The notes beneath the pieces were generated by a model. It had not been told where the DNA came from, did no database searches, and saw nothing but the letters and a program-made list of their open reading frames with translations. The position numbers and the translations under genes were made by a program. DNA of 14,891 nucleotides, from contig CAJXXO010000030.1 in NCBI GenBank assembly GCA_913062655.1, positions 1 through 14,891 on the forward strand, read 5' to 3'. The stretch's first letter is position 1; each line of letters begins with the position of its first letter. This document shows positions 1-6,409 of the stretch, in pieces. The stretch is from an uncultured Bacteroidota bacterium (GTDB taxonomy: Bacteria; Bacteroidota; Bacteroidia; Chitinophagales; S012-47).

Positions 1-444
1 AACACCAATGGTAACAATATGTATGCTACTGACAACGAGAGTGATGTTTACCAGTTGGGTAATCGCAATGATGCCAGAGTATGGCAAAATGGTGATGACA
101 ACATGTCTGACATCGATCAGCTAGGTAACGACAACTACGCTCGTCACTACCAAGGTCAGGATGAGAATATTGCTAAAACCATGCAAGATGGAAACGGCAA
201 TACTTCTGTAATTGAGCAGGATGATCCAAACACCTTGGATATTTACAATGAAGCATATACCAACCAAACTGGTAACGACAACCGTTCATATGTTTACCAA
301 ACAGGTGAATACAATGATAGCTTCGTAGATCAGACAGGCGATGATAACTATGCCAAGCACACACAAGATGGCAACAATCACATTGCTGATACTGATCAGG
401 TAGGTAATGGTAACTCTTCTATCATCACACAAGCTAACTTGTAA
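1..444 (+). CDS. Curlin-repeat amyloid subunit A, 5'-truncated by the window edge
   Basis: Secreted curli-type fibre subunit. Frame 1 is open from base 1, so the gene begins outside the window; the first internal ATG (19) is not a believable start because the reading frame is already in repeat sequence and no signal peptide is visible. The visible 147 residues hold about ten curlin half-turns of the form Q-x-G-x-x-N followed by alternating small and hydrophobic residues and another Q (for example QLGNRN, QNGDDN, QLGNDN, QTGDDN, QVGNGN), matching the family pattern S-x5-Q-x-G-x2-N-x-A-x3-Q that folds as a beta-solenoid. The protein ends in TQANL, like the Q-x-x-L/Y tails of the other curlins here. 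A strong terminator follows. Which of the four curlins is the functional CsgA equivalent cannot be told from sequence. Confidence 0.9.
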   Translation, partial: NTNGNNMYATDNESDVYQLGNRNDARVWQNGDDNMSDIDQLGNDNYARHYQGQDENIAKTMQDGNGNTSVIEQDDPNTLDIYNEAYTNQTGNDNRSYVYQTGEYNDSFVDQTGDDNYAKHTQDGNNHIADTDQVGNGNSSIITQANL

Positions 445-476
445 GCTAATCGCTTGACGTTAGTCAATTAACTATA

Positions 477-519
477 GGGGTCCCCGAGATGATGGGGGTC
501 AGACTTGGGGACCCTTTTT
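477..519 (+). terminator. Intrinsic terminator or attenuator after curlin A
   Basis: Eight-base-pair GC-rich stem: GGGTCCCC at 478-485 pairs with GGGGACCC at 507-514, followed by TTTTT at 515-519. The CCCC of the left arm (482-485) can instead pair with the internal GGGGG at 494-498, giving a mutually exclusive smaller hairpin without a T-tract. It lies between curlin A and the first CsgB-like gene, where partial read-through would lower nucleator expression relative to fibre subunit. Confidence 0.8.
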
Positions 520-561
520 ATTTATCTCTCGTAGTACACGGTATAACAATAAAAGACCCAA

Positions 562-1137
562 ATGATGAAAGCCTTACTTAGTACCCTTTGTATTCTCCTC
601 AGCGGAGTGCTGGCTTTCGCCCAGAATGACGATCCCCAGCAATACTTTGAGCAGCAGCTTCTCAATCAGCTCAACCAGCTCAATATTATCCAGTTTTCTC
701 CGGCTAGCACTAGCGGCAATACCGCTCAACTCTTTCAAAATGGCAATGGCCACGATGCCGCCATCGACCAGGTAAATCCTACCGCCAACCAGGGGAATAC
801 CGCCTTACTCATTCAGAATGGCAACATTCATACCGCCAACATTAATATGAATGGAGCCGGCAATACCGCAGAAGCGGTACAGGAAGGCCGGGACCATACC
901 TATAACCTGGACCTCGATGGTAACCGCATCAATACCCAGGTATTACAACAAGGCGATGGCAACACCATCAATCAGACACTGCAAGTGGATGGTCTCGATT
1001 ATTTGATCGTGCAGCAGGGAACGGATAATACCATCACCCAAACGGAGAATGATCCTAATACCGCTACCGGTCTTATCATTCGTCAGCAGGGGTCAGGTAT
1101 GGACCTGATCATTCGCAATAGCAATATCGTGCCGTAA
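562..1137 (+). CDS. csgB: CsgB-like curli nucleator (paralogue 1)
   Basis: Probable minor curli subunit that nucleates fibre growth at the cell surface. The 191-residue product has a signal peptide ending near AFAQ (residues 18-21), a short Gln/Leu-rich segment (about residues 25-42) and then curlin-like repeats with Q-x-G-x-x-[NH] turns. The CsgB call rests on the last repeat: TGLIIRQQGSGMDLIIRNS resembles the atypical Arg-containing C-terminal repeat of E. coli CsgB (…VVQRQSQMAIRV…), which is known to be needed for membrane attachment and nucleation. Two adjacent ATGs (562 and 565) are both possible starts. It is closely similar along its whole length to the product at 6410-6970. It sits between two terminators, which suggests independent or read-through transcription. 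It could also be described only as a curlin-repeat protein. Confidence 0.7.
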   Translation: MMKALLSTLCILLSGVLAFAQNDDPQQYFEQQLLNQLNQLNIIQFSPASTSGNTAQLFQNGNGHDAAIDQVNPTANQGNTALLIQNGNIHTANINMNGAGNTAEAVQEGRDHTYNLDLDGNRINTQVLQQGDGNTINQTLQVDGLDYLIVQQGTDNTITQTENDPNTATGLIIRQQGSGMDLIIRNSNIVP

Positions 1138-1148
1138 CGGCACTTTTT
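1129..1148 (+). terminator. Intrinsic terminator with the stop codon as its loop
   Basis: GTGCCG (1129-1134) and CGGCAC (1138-1143) form a perfect six-base-pair GC-rich stem closed by TAA (1135-1137), followed by TTTTT (1144-1148). The loop is exactly the stop codon of the CsgB-like gene, so the last two codons form the left arm. Confidence 0.75.
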
Positions 1149-1176
1149 CCTCTTTCCTATTTGTTACATTTAAGCC

Positions 1177-1701
1177 ATGGCAAAGCATTGGCTTTTTTTA
1201 TTTCTACTTCTCGCTACCGTGTCGCTGCATGCGCAGCAAGTGGATTCTGTTGTAGTTTCCAAGGAACAGCAGCAGCAACTGGAAGGCCAGATCCAACCAG
1301 GAGCCATGATAGCCGATACGGCTAAACTCACCGAAGAAGTCCCCGAAGACCAGCGCCAGTTTGAGCAGTCCATTGGTATCGATGGCCTCGTCATAGATGA
1401 GTCGATCACCAAAGTAGGCCGCGATTTTTACGAGTTGTTCTACAATGGATGGGAGCCACCAGAAAAAGCGTCCGACTATACCATTTACATCGAAGAGCAG
1501 CCGGGCCGTGGTCGCATTACCGCGGTGGAGGTACGTATCAATGAGGATGTCATCTTTGAGGGCAACCTGCAGCCGCGCTACGATTACCTGGAAGGCTTGG
1601 CAGAGTATGTGCAAGGGCGCTGTTACCGCTTTCTTTATAATTACGAGCAGATCAAGCAAACCATGGGAAGTGAAGACCAAAAAGGGTCGGGTATCTTCTA
1701 G
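1177..1701 (+). CDS. csgE: Curli chaperone and CsgG gating adaptor CsgE
   Basis: Periplasmic adaptor that delivers curlin subunits to the CsgG channel and caps its periplasmic side. The 174-residue product has a signal peptide (about residues 1-20) and a CsgE domain at about 68-150 with the recognisable run ITKVGRDFYELFYNGW, an IEE-[KQ]-P strand, VRINEDVIFEG and LQPRYD. E. coli CsgE has a comparable G-x-DFY-x-x-F…W and VNQDVIF. Between the signal peptide and the domain lies an extra Gln/Glu-rich segment of about 45 residues that the E. coli protein lacks. The start is only 33 bases after the previous TTTTT; a sequence TTGTTACATTTA at 1161-1172 resembles the -7 box found before curlins B and C but has no matching TTG upstream. 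csgE is separated here from csgF/G by 5.4 kb of subunit genes. Confidence 0.93.
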   Translation: MAKHWLFLFLLLATVSLHAQQVDSVVVSKEQQQQLEGQIQPGAMIADTAKLTEEVPEDQRQFEQSIGIDGLVIDESITKVGRDFYELFYNGWEPPEKASDYTIYIEEQPGRGRITAVEVRINEDVIFEGNLQPRYDYLEGLAEYVQGRCYRFLYNYEQIKQTMGSEDQKGSGIF

Positions 1702-1707
1702 GCACAG

Positions 1708-1737
1708 TTGAATTATACCATAATTGTGTTACATTTA
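1708..1737 (+). promoter_or_regulatory. Bacteroidota-type promoter for curlin B, with an inverted repeat in the spacer
   Basis: TTG (1708-1710), 19 bases, then TACATTTA (1730-1737), a seven-of-eight match to the Bacteroidota -7 consensus TAnnTTTG. Transcription would start near 1744, about 58 bases before the curlin B ATG. The spacer contains AATTAT-ACC-ATAATT (1711-1725), an inverted repeat placed where a repressor could block the polymerase. The core GTTACATTTACACC is repeated before curlin C. Confidence 0.6.
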
Positions 1738-1801
1738 CACCCTCCTCCATAGCCATTAGTGTACGCTCCCTTTGCTTCATGCCACACTAAAAGAGACACG
1801 C

Positions 1802-2554
1802 ATGAAGAAGCACCACACCCTTTTTATCGCCCTGCTCCAAGGGCTCATGATGATACCTGCCGTACTAGTCGCCCAACAAAATGAGGCCGATACCCGCCAA
1901 CGGGGCGACCATAACCAAGGCACGACTACCCAATCTGGTACGCAACAAATCTCCACTATCGATCAATGGGGGCGCTACAATGAGGGTGAAGTCGAGCAAA
2001 CCGGACAGCACAATACCGCTACCATCGACCAGGACGGCTTTTACAATTGGCCCAACTATGGCCGCTTTAATGCCGCCTACACGCGCCAGGCGGGCAAGCG
2101 CAATCACGCTGAAGCCTGGCAGGATGGTGATCGTAATGCCAGTCAGATACGCCAAACCGGAGAGCGGCATATAGCCATCAATGATCAGGACGGAACACGC
2201 AATACCATCACCATCGAACAACAGGGGGCACGCAACCAATCTTTTGTAGATCAAAATGACGGCAACCCACAGCCCAACCCCGGAGAGGATAATGCAACCA
2301 CCGTCCATCAAGCAGGCAAGGACAACTGGCAACAAACAGAACAAACGGGCGAGCACCATGACGCCTGGCTCTACCAATATGGAGACCGCAACTGGTCGCG
2401 CACCGATCAGGTAGGCCGGGACCACAATAGCGATACGCACATCACCGGCCACCGGAACACCACTGAAGTATGGCAGACCGGCCAGCGCCATCGCAGTGTC
2501 ATCCGGGTAAATGGCCATAGGAATACCAGCTATGTCCAGCAAGACAACCTATAA
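1802..2554 (+). CDS. Curlin-repeat amyloid subunit B, Arg/His-rich
   Basis: Secreted curli-type subunit of 250 residues. I chose ATG 1802 over the in-frame ATG at 1772 because it begins directly with a signal peptide (MKKHHTLF… to AQ near residue 25); the longer form would add ten polar residues before it. The mature part is made of Q-[TQADWRY]-G-x-x-[NH] turns in nearly every strand (QRGDHN, QWGRYN, QTGQHN, QAGKRN, QDGDRN, QYGDRN), so both edges of the predicted beta-solenoid keep the Gly-Asn turn. Turns are rich in Arg and His, in contrast with the Asp-rich subunit D. The repeat register is interrupted by short Pro-containing insertions (about residues 80 and 157). It ends in QQDNL. Driven by its own promoter; no terminator seen after it. 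Confidence 0.88.
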   Translation: MKKHHTLFIALLQGLMMIPAVLVAQQNEADTRQRGDHNQGTTTQSGTQQISTIDQWGRYNEGEVEQTGQHNTATIDQDGFYNWPNYGRFNAAYTRQAGKRNHAEAWQDGDRNASQIRQTGERHIAINDQDGTRNTITIEQQGARNQSFVDQNDGNPQPNPGEDNATTVHQAGKDNWQQTEQTGEHHDAWLYQYGDRNWSRTDQVGRDHNSDTHITGHRNTTEVWQTGQRHRSVIRVNGHRNTSYVQQDNL

Positions 2555-2735
2555 TCATAGTACAAATTACACCTACACCACCATGTAAGAAAAAGTCCAA
2601 AAAGAGTTCAATAAATGAATTTACCTTCGGCAAAACCGCTACATAAGCCGTCTGTTATTAAAATGTTATCGTTTGCTGTCAATGAAAAGCGTGTAAGAAT
2701 ATGCGTCATGAAGGTAACCAGCGGAAAGGCAATTA

Positions 2736-2751
2736 ATTCTTACGTAAGAAT
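2736..2751. promoter_or_regulatory. Perfect 16-bp palindrome, candidate operator
   Basis: ATTCTTACGTAAGAAT is a perfect palindrome centred between 2743 and 2744. It lies 22 bases upstream of the -33 element of the curlin C promoter, a usual activator position. Its half-site GTAAGAAT also occurs at 2693-2700, and GTAAGAA at 2584-2590, all in the same orientation. The protein that binds it is not identifiable from this window. Confidence 0.55.
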
Positions 2752-2772
2752 GTAGGCCCCTGATGGCCCTCT

Positions 2773-2805
2773 TTTGCAAACCTGATTACAACATTGTTAC
2801 ATTTA
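2773..2805 (+). promoter_or_regulatory. Bacteroidota-type promoter for curlin C
   Basis: TTTG (2773-2776), a 21-base spacer, then TACATTTA (2798-2805), close to TAnnTTTG. The 20-base core GTTACATTTACACCYTCYTC is shared with the curlin B promoter. A start near 2812 would give an untranslated leader of about 155 bases before ATG 2967. Confidence 0.6.
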
Positions 2806-2891
2806 CACCTTCTTCAATGAAGGCTTCCCCGTTTTTCCCATTTCCCCCTTCTCTTTGCTTTTACCCCATACCCTTTTTGTTTCCTAGCCTC

Positions 2892-2966
2892 TTGTTTCAA
2901 TGTCGCTAGCGCTGTTAGCTATCGACCAACCCAGGAACGCATTAATTCATATACCAAACAAGAGCT
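2892..2966 (+). repeat. Conserved leader, copy 1 (before curlin C)
   Basis: About 75 bases running from TTGTTTCA (2892) to the ATG. They align with 4205-4277 before curlin D: shared TTGTTTCA, a TAGCG…GCTAT-type block, AGGA-CATT, TCATATACCAAAC and AAGAGCT directly before ATG. The match continues into the first codons (MKKLV). It is likely a duplicated 5' untranslated region and start context. Confidence 0.65.
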
Positions 2967-4124
2967 ATGAAAAAGCTAGTAATCTCTTGTGCGGTGCTGG
3001 CCTTATCGGCTGGTGCATTTGCACAATCTTCCGTGCCCACTAACACTACGGGCAATTTCGAATTGGATCTACCAACCACCAATGGCGGAGGCAACGCCTC
3101 ATTGGTGTCGCAGCAGGGTCGCCCCGGTGGCATTGCCACGGGCAACTATGCTAAAGTAGACCAGGATGGTCGCCAGAATCAAGCACTGGTAGAACAATTA
3201 CACAACAACCACCGTGCAGTCTTAGAGCAGGAGGGTAAACGCAACGAAGGTGAAATCAAGCAGCGCGCTGCTTTCAGCTCTAATCCGCCTTATCCTACTA
3301 AAAAGAATAAGTGGAGCAATGACCACGAGATGAAGCAGGATGGTGACCGCAACGAGAGCTTGATTGTTTCATTTAATGACGACAACTGGGGCCGTGTAGA
3401 CATCGAAGGCGATCGCAACGAAACCCACATGGGGCAGTCTACAAATGGAGTCGGTAACGGCAACTTTGCTACACAGTATGTGACGGGCAACCGCAATGTA
3501 GTGCGCTCTCGTCAGACGCGTGATAACAATCGCGCTTATCAGGAAGTAGAGGGCGATAAGAACACCTTATCGGTACGTCAGGTGACAGAGAATACCTCTT
3601 GGAAGGTGACCGCCCAAGGCAACCATGCTGATATCTACATAAATGGTGACCGCAACCGCATGCAAGGAAGTAATTTCAATGCAAAAGCTGAGGCGGGCGT
3701 ATGGCAAATAGGGCAAAACAACCGTGCTGACGTGAGCATATCGGGGGATGACAACGATGCTAAAATCGATCAGTACAACAGCGATATGGATATGAATGAG
3801 CTGAAGCAATTCGCACAGGATAATCGCGCCAGCCTGACCATTACCGGTGATGACAACTACTCGCGCACAGACCAGGATGGCGATGGCAACACCTCACATA
3901 TCACGGTATCGCTGGGCGATAACAATACGTCTTATGCAACGCAGCATGGTGATGACAACTTCTCTCGCATACAGCAGGGCGGAGGCAACGGTAGTGTAGC
4001 CGATGTGGACCAACTGGGCGATGACAACACCAGCTTCGTCAACCAAAACGGTTACCAGCATACCAGCACTACGTGGCAAAATGGTGATAACAACTACAGC
4101 AACGTAACCCAGTCTGGCCTGTAA
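2967..4124 (+). CDS. Curlin-repeat amyloid subunit C (385 residues)
   Basis: Secreted curli-type subunit. A signal peptide (MKKLV… to FAQ, residue 20) is followed by a low-complexity Gly/Asn/Thr stretch and roughly fifteen irregular curlin repeats. Many turns are G-D-[DR]-N (EGDRN, NGDRN, SGDDN, TGDDN, HGDDN), and some strands replace the flanking Gln by Ile, Val or Thr, so the Gln ladder is less regular than in subunit D. An insertion around residues 98-115 (NPPYPTKKNK) interrupts the solenoid. It ends in TQSGL, nearly identical to the end of subunit D (TQSGY). The signal peptide, start context and leader are shared with subunit D, indicating duplication followed by divergence in repeat number. 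Good promoter at 2773-2805 and a probable terminator after it. Confidence 0.9.
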   Translation: MKKLVISCAVLALSAGAFAQSSVPTNTTGNFELDLPTTNGGGNASLVSQQGRPGGIATGNYAKVDQDGRQNQALVEQLHNNHRAVLEQEGKRNEGEIKQRAAFSSNPPYPTKKNKWSNDHEMKQDGDRNESLIVSFNDDNWGRVDIEGDRNETHMGQSTNGVGNGNFATQYVTGNRNVVRSRQTRDNNRAYQEVEGDKNTLSVRQVTENTSWKVTAQGNHADIYINGDRNRMQGSNFNAKAEAGVWQIGQNNRADVSISGDDNDAKIDQYNSDMDMNELKQFAQDNRASLTITGDDNYSRTDQDGDGNTSHITVSLGDNNTSYATQHGDDNFSRIQQGGGNGSVADVDQLGDDNTSFVNQNGYQHTSTTWQNGDNNYSNVTQSGL

Positions 4125-4150
4125 ACCAGCCAATCGAAAGAGTATCCCCC

Positions 4151-4199
4151 ATGTGTCAGGTGGTTGGTGTTTACACGGACTGCGCTGGCACATCTTTTT
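4151..4199 (+). terminator. Probable intrinsic terminator after curlin C
   Basis: ATGTGTCAG (4151-4159) pairs with CTGGCACAT (4185-4193), nine base pairs including one G-U, followed by CTTTTT. The loop contains a second small hairpin, GTGT-TT-ACAC. It is weaker than the terminators after curlins A and D. Confidence 0.5.
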
Positions 4200-4204
4200 C
4201 CCCT

Positions 4205-4277
4205 TTGTTTCACAACCGGATAGCGGTCGCTATTCGATAGATCAGGACATTTTAAATCATATACCAAACTAAGAGCT
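4205..4277 (+). repeat. Conserved leader, copy 2 (before curlin D)
   Basis: Second copy of the leader at 2892-2966, again ending TCATATACCAAAC-T-AAGAGCT-ATG. It contains an inverted repeat, ATAGCG-GT-CGCTAT (4220-4233), at the place where copy 1 has the related TAGCGCTGTTAGCTA. No TAnnTTTG box was found between 4125 and 4277, so curlin D may use read-through or an unrecognised promoter here. Confidence 0.6.
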
Positions 4278-6320
4278 ATGAAAAAGCTAGTGCTGACCTT
4301 TTCAGGTCTGTTGTTGGCCGCCACGGTATCGATGGCGCAGAACAACGATTCTTATGTAAAGTCCGAAGGGGACGACAACCACGCTACCGTAACACAGGTA
4401 GGCAAAAAGAACGACTCAGATGTATTGCAGCATGATGATGGTGCTGGTAATGCGAATGACAACAAAGCCATTGTTAGCCAGCAAGGCACCCGGAATACCT
4501 CCATCATCGACCAGGACGATGACAATGTGGCCAAGGTGACCCAAAACGGCAAGCGTAATGCATCAGACATCTATCAGGAAGATGACGACAACACTGCCCT
4601 GGTGGAGCAGCAAGGCAAGAAGAACAAGTCAGACATTGAGCAAGACAACGATAATTACGCCAATGTATACCAGGAAGGTGATCGTAATAATTCAGAGATT
4701 GATCAAGACTACGATGATGCCGAGCGCAACTGGGCTAAGGTCATTCAGGATGGTAATGACAACCATTCAGAAATAGAGCAGCAGGATGATGCTTTTGATA
4801 ATGAAGTGTTGGTAGAGCAGTATGGAAACAGCAACCGCTCACATGTGGACCAGGAGGACGATGTCGAAAGAAATTGGGCTCGTGTCTACCAGGATGGTAA
4901 TAAAAACGATGTCGAAATTGAGCAGGAAGATGATGCAGACGACAACTGGGTACGCATCGACCAGAATGGCAACAGGAATGAAGCCGAGACGGAGCAGAAT
5001 GACGACTCAGAAGATAACCGCATCCGGGTTCGTCAGACGGGAGACGACAACTATTCGCATGTAGATCAGGAAGATGATGCCGAAGACAATTGGGCTAAGG
5101 TAGTGCAAGAGGGAGACGGTAACTGGTCTGATGTACAGCAGGAAGATGATGCCTACGATGGATATGCTAATGTATTTCAGAAAGGAAATAGCAATCGGTC
5201 AAAAGTTATGCAGAATGATGATGATGAGGACAGCTACGATAACTGGGCCAAGGTGGTGCAGGAAGGCAATAAAAACGATTCCTACGTGTACCAATCAGAC
5301 GACCGAAATGAAGCACGTGTACGTCAGGAGGGAAACCACAACGAATCTGATGTTATTCAGGATGATGACGACAACTGGGCCAAAGTAACCCAAAAGGGGA
5401 ATAAGAATAACTCTTTTGTAGAGCACCATGATGACGATAACTGGGCCAAAGTAGAGCAAGAGGGGAATCGCAACGAGTCAACGATCGACCAAGACGATGA
5501 CAATAAGGCTATCGTGCTCCAGAAAGGTGATAAGAACGAATCTGTTATAGACCAGGATATTGGATCATCCGAATACAACTGGACAAAGGTGAAACAGATA
5601 GGAAATAGAAATTACGCTGAAGTTGACCAAGACGATGATTACAATTGGGCCAAAGTAGTGCAGGAAGGTAACCGGAATACGTCTGATATCTATCAGGATG
5701 ATGATAGCTGGGCCAATGTTTACCAGAAAGGTGATCGTAATGATTCTGACCTCGAACAAGACTTTAGCAACCGCGCCAAGGTAGAACAACTAGGCAATCG
5801 AAATGCATCTGATGTAAAGCAGGATAATACAAACCGTGCCAACGTTCTGCAAAAGGGCGACCGCAACAATAATAACATACTTCAGAATAACTTCAACCGC
5901 GCAGATGTGGAGCAAGATGGTGACCGCAACTTCTCAGATATCAAACAAGATGATAATAATGTGGCCAACGTCTACCAAAAAGGGGATAAGAACAAGTCTT
6001 ACATCACCCAGGACGACCACAACCGGGCCATCGTATGGCAGGAAGGGGACCGCAACTACTCTATGGTAAGCCAGTGGCCTGAAGCGAATTACAAAAAAGC
6101 CAATGTGTATCAAAAGGGCGACAAAAACCACTCTGAGGTTACACAAGGTCGTGCATCAGGCATGACAATTGGCGATGAAGACACCTATCACTTCGCTGAT
6201 GTAGATCAAATCGGTGATCGCAATGCCAGCTACATCACGCAGACCGGCTTTAGCCATAGCGCAGTGCATTATCAGCATGGTAATGACAACGTGGCTACTA
6301 CCACGCAATCTGGTTATTAA
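4278..6320 (+). CDS. Giant Asp-rich curlin-repeat amyloid subunit D (680 residues)
   Basis: Very long secreted curlin; E. coli CsgA has about 150 residues and five repeats, this has about 28 Q-x-G-x-x-N turns. A signal peptide ends at MAQ (residue 21). The unit, about 22-25 residues, is N-[WY]-A-x-V-x-Q-x-G-[ND]-x-N-x-S-x-[VI]-x-Q followed by an acidic turn (QDDDN, QEDDADDN, QNDDSEDN). In the centre this turn expands to about 11 residues (DDDEDSYD). Thus one edge of the predicted solenoid is a run of Asp/Glu and the other a run of G-[ND]-[KR]-N. Ten repeats carry Trp at the same position (first at residue 152, last at 478). Toward the C terminus the turns become less acidic (QDFSN, QDNTN, QNNFN). 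The tail is TQSGY. Flanked by a terminator on each side. Confidence 0.93.
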   Translation: MKKLVLTFSGLLLAATVSMAQNNDSYVKSEGDDNHATVTQVGKKNDSDVLQHDDGAGNANDNKAIVSQQGTRNTSIIDQDDDNVAKVTQNGKRNASDIYQEDDDNTALVEQQGKKNKSDIEQDNDNYANVYQEGDRNNSEIDQDYDDAERNWAKVIQDGNDNHSEIEQQDDAFDNEVLVEQYGNSNRSHVDQEDDVERNWARVYQDGNKNDVEIEQEDDADDNWVRIDQNGNRNEAETEQNDDSEDNRIRVRQTGDDNYSHVDQEDDAEDNWAKVVQEGDGNWSDVQQEDDAYDGYANVFQKGNSNRSKVMQNDDDEDSYDNWAKVVQEGNKNDSYVYQSDDRNEARVRQEGNHNESDVIQDDDDNWAKVTQKGNKNNSFVEHHDDDNWAKVEQEGNRNESTIDQDDDNKAIVLQKGDKNESVIDQDIGSSEYNWTKVKQIGNRNYAEVDQDDDYNWAKVVQEGNRNTSDIYQDDDSWANVYQKGDRNDSDLEQDFSNRAKVEQLGNRNASDVKQDNTNRANVLQKGDRNNNNILQNNFNRADVEQDGDRNFSDIKQDDNNVANVYQKGDKNKSYITQDDHNRAIVWQEGDRNYSMVSQWPEANYKKANVYQKGDKNHSEVTQGRASGMTIGDEDTYHFADVDQIGDRNASYITQTGFSHSAVHYQHGNDNVATTTQSGY

Positions 6321-6344
6321 TAGCAAATAGTAGCTGGAGACTAT

Positions 6345-6389
6345 AGAGCGTCCCCGGAAAGCGGGGGCTTGTGGGGGCGCTCTTTTTTT
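6345..6389 (+). terminator. Intrinsic terminator or attenuator after curlin D
   Basis: AGAGCGTCCCC (6345-6355) pairs with GGGGGCGCTCT (6373-6383), eleven base pairs with one G-U, running into a seven-T tract (6383-6389). As in the terminator at 477-519, the CCCC can alternatively pair with an internal GGGGG (6363-6367). The same CTATAG precedes both. It sits 21 bases before the second CsgB-like gene. Confidence 0.85.
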
Positions 6390-6409
6390 ACCACCACGAG
6401 AGACATTTT

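Larger units (their letters stand above)
2555..2966 (+). promoter_or_regulatory. 412-base control region before curlin C
   Basis: No credible gene is seen here. From left to right it holds a GTAAGAA copy at 2584-2590, another (GTAAGAAT) at 2693-2700, a perfect palindrome at 2736-2751, a promoter at 2773-2805 and a roughly 75-base leader (2892-2966) that recurs before curlin D. A pyrimidine-rich stretch (about 2820-2890) lies in the transcribed leader. Length and site density make it the best candidate for the main control point of the locus. Confidence 0.55.

Noticed and set aside
1204..1680. Open frame of 158 codons on the - strand opposite csgE
   Set aside because: csgE on the + strand is clearly real, and the antisense frame has no recognisable domain.
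1865..2542. Open frame of 225 codons on the - strand opposite curlin B, hydrophobic and repetitive
   Set aside because: It mirrors the repeat codons of the real curlin gene; the periodic hydrophobic pattern is what the complement of Gln/Asn/Asp codons gives. No start context or family resemblance.
4278..6320. Regular DNA repeats that might suggest a CRISPR array or tandem satellite
   Set aside because: The period follows the curlin protein repeat, the frame stays open throughout, and repeats are degenerate at third codon positions with no constant repeat plus variable spacer pattern.
6371..6409. GTG at 6371 as a start for the second CsgB-like gene
   Set aside because: It lies in the terminator hairpin and would place 13 non-hydrophobic residues before an otherwise standard signal peptide beginning at ATG 6410.
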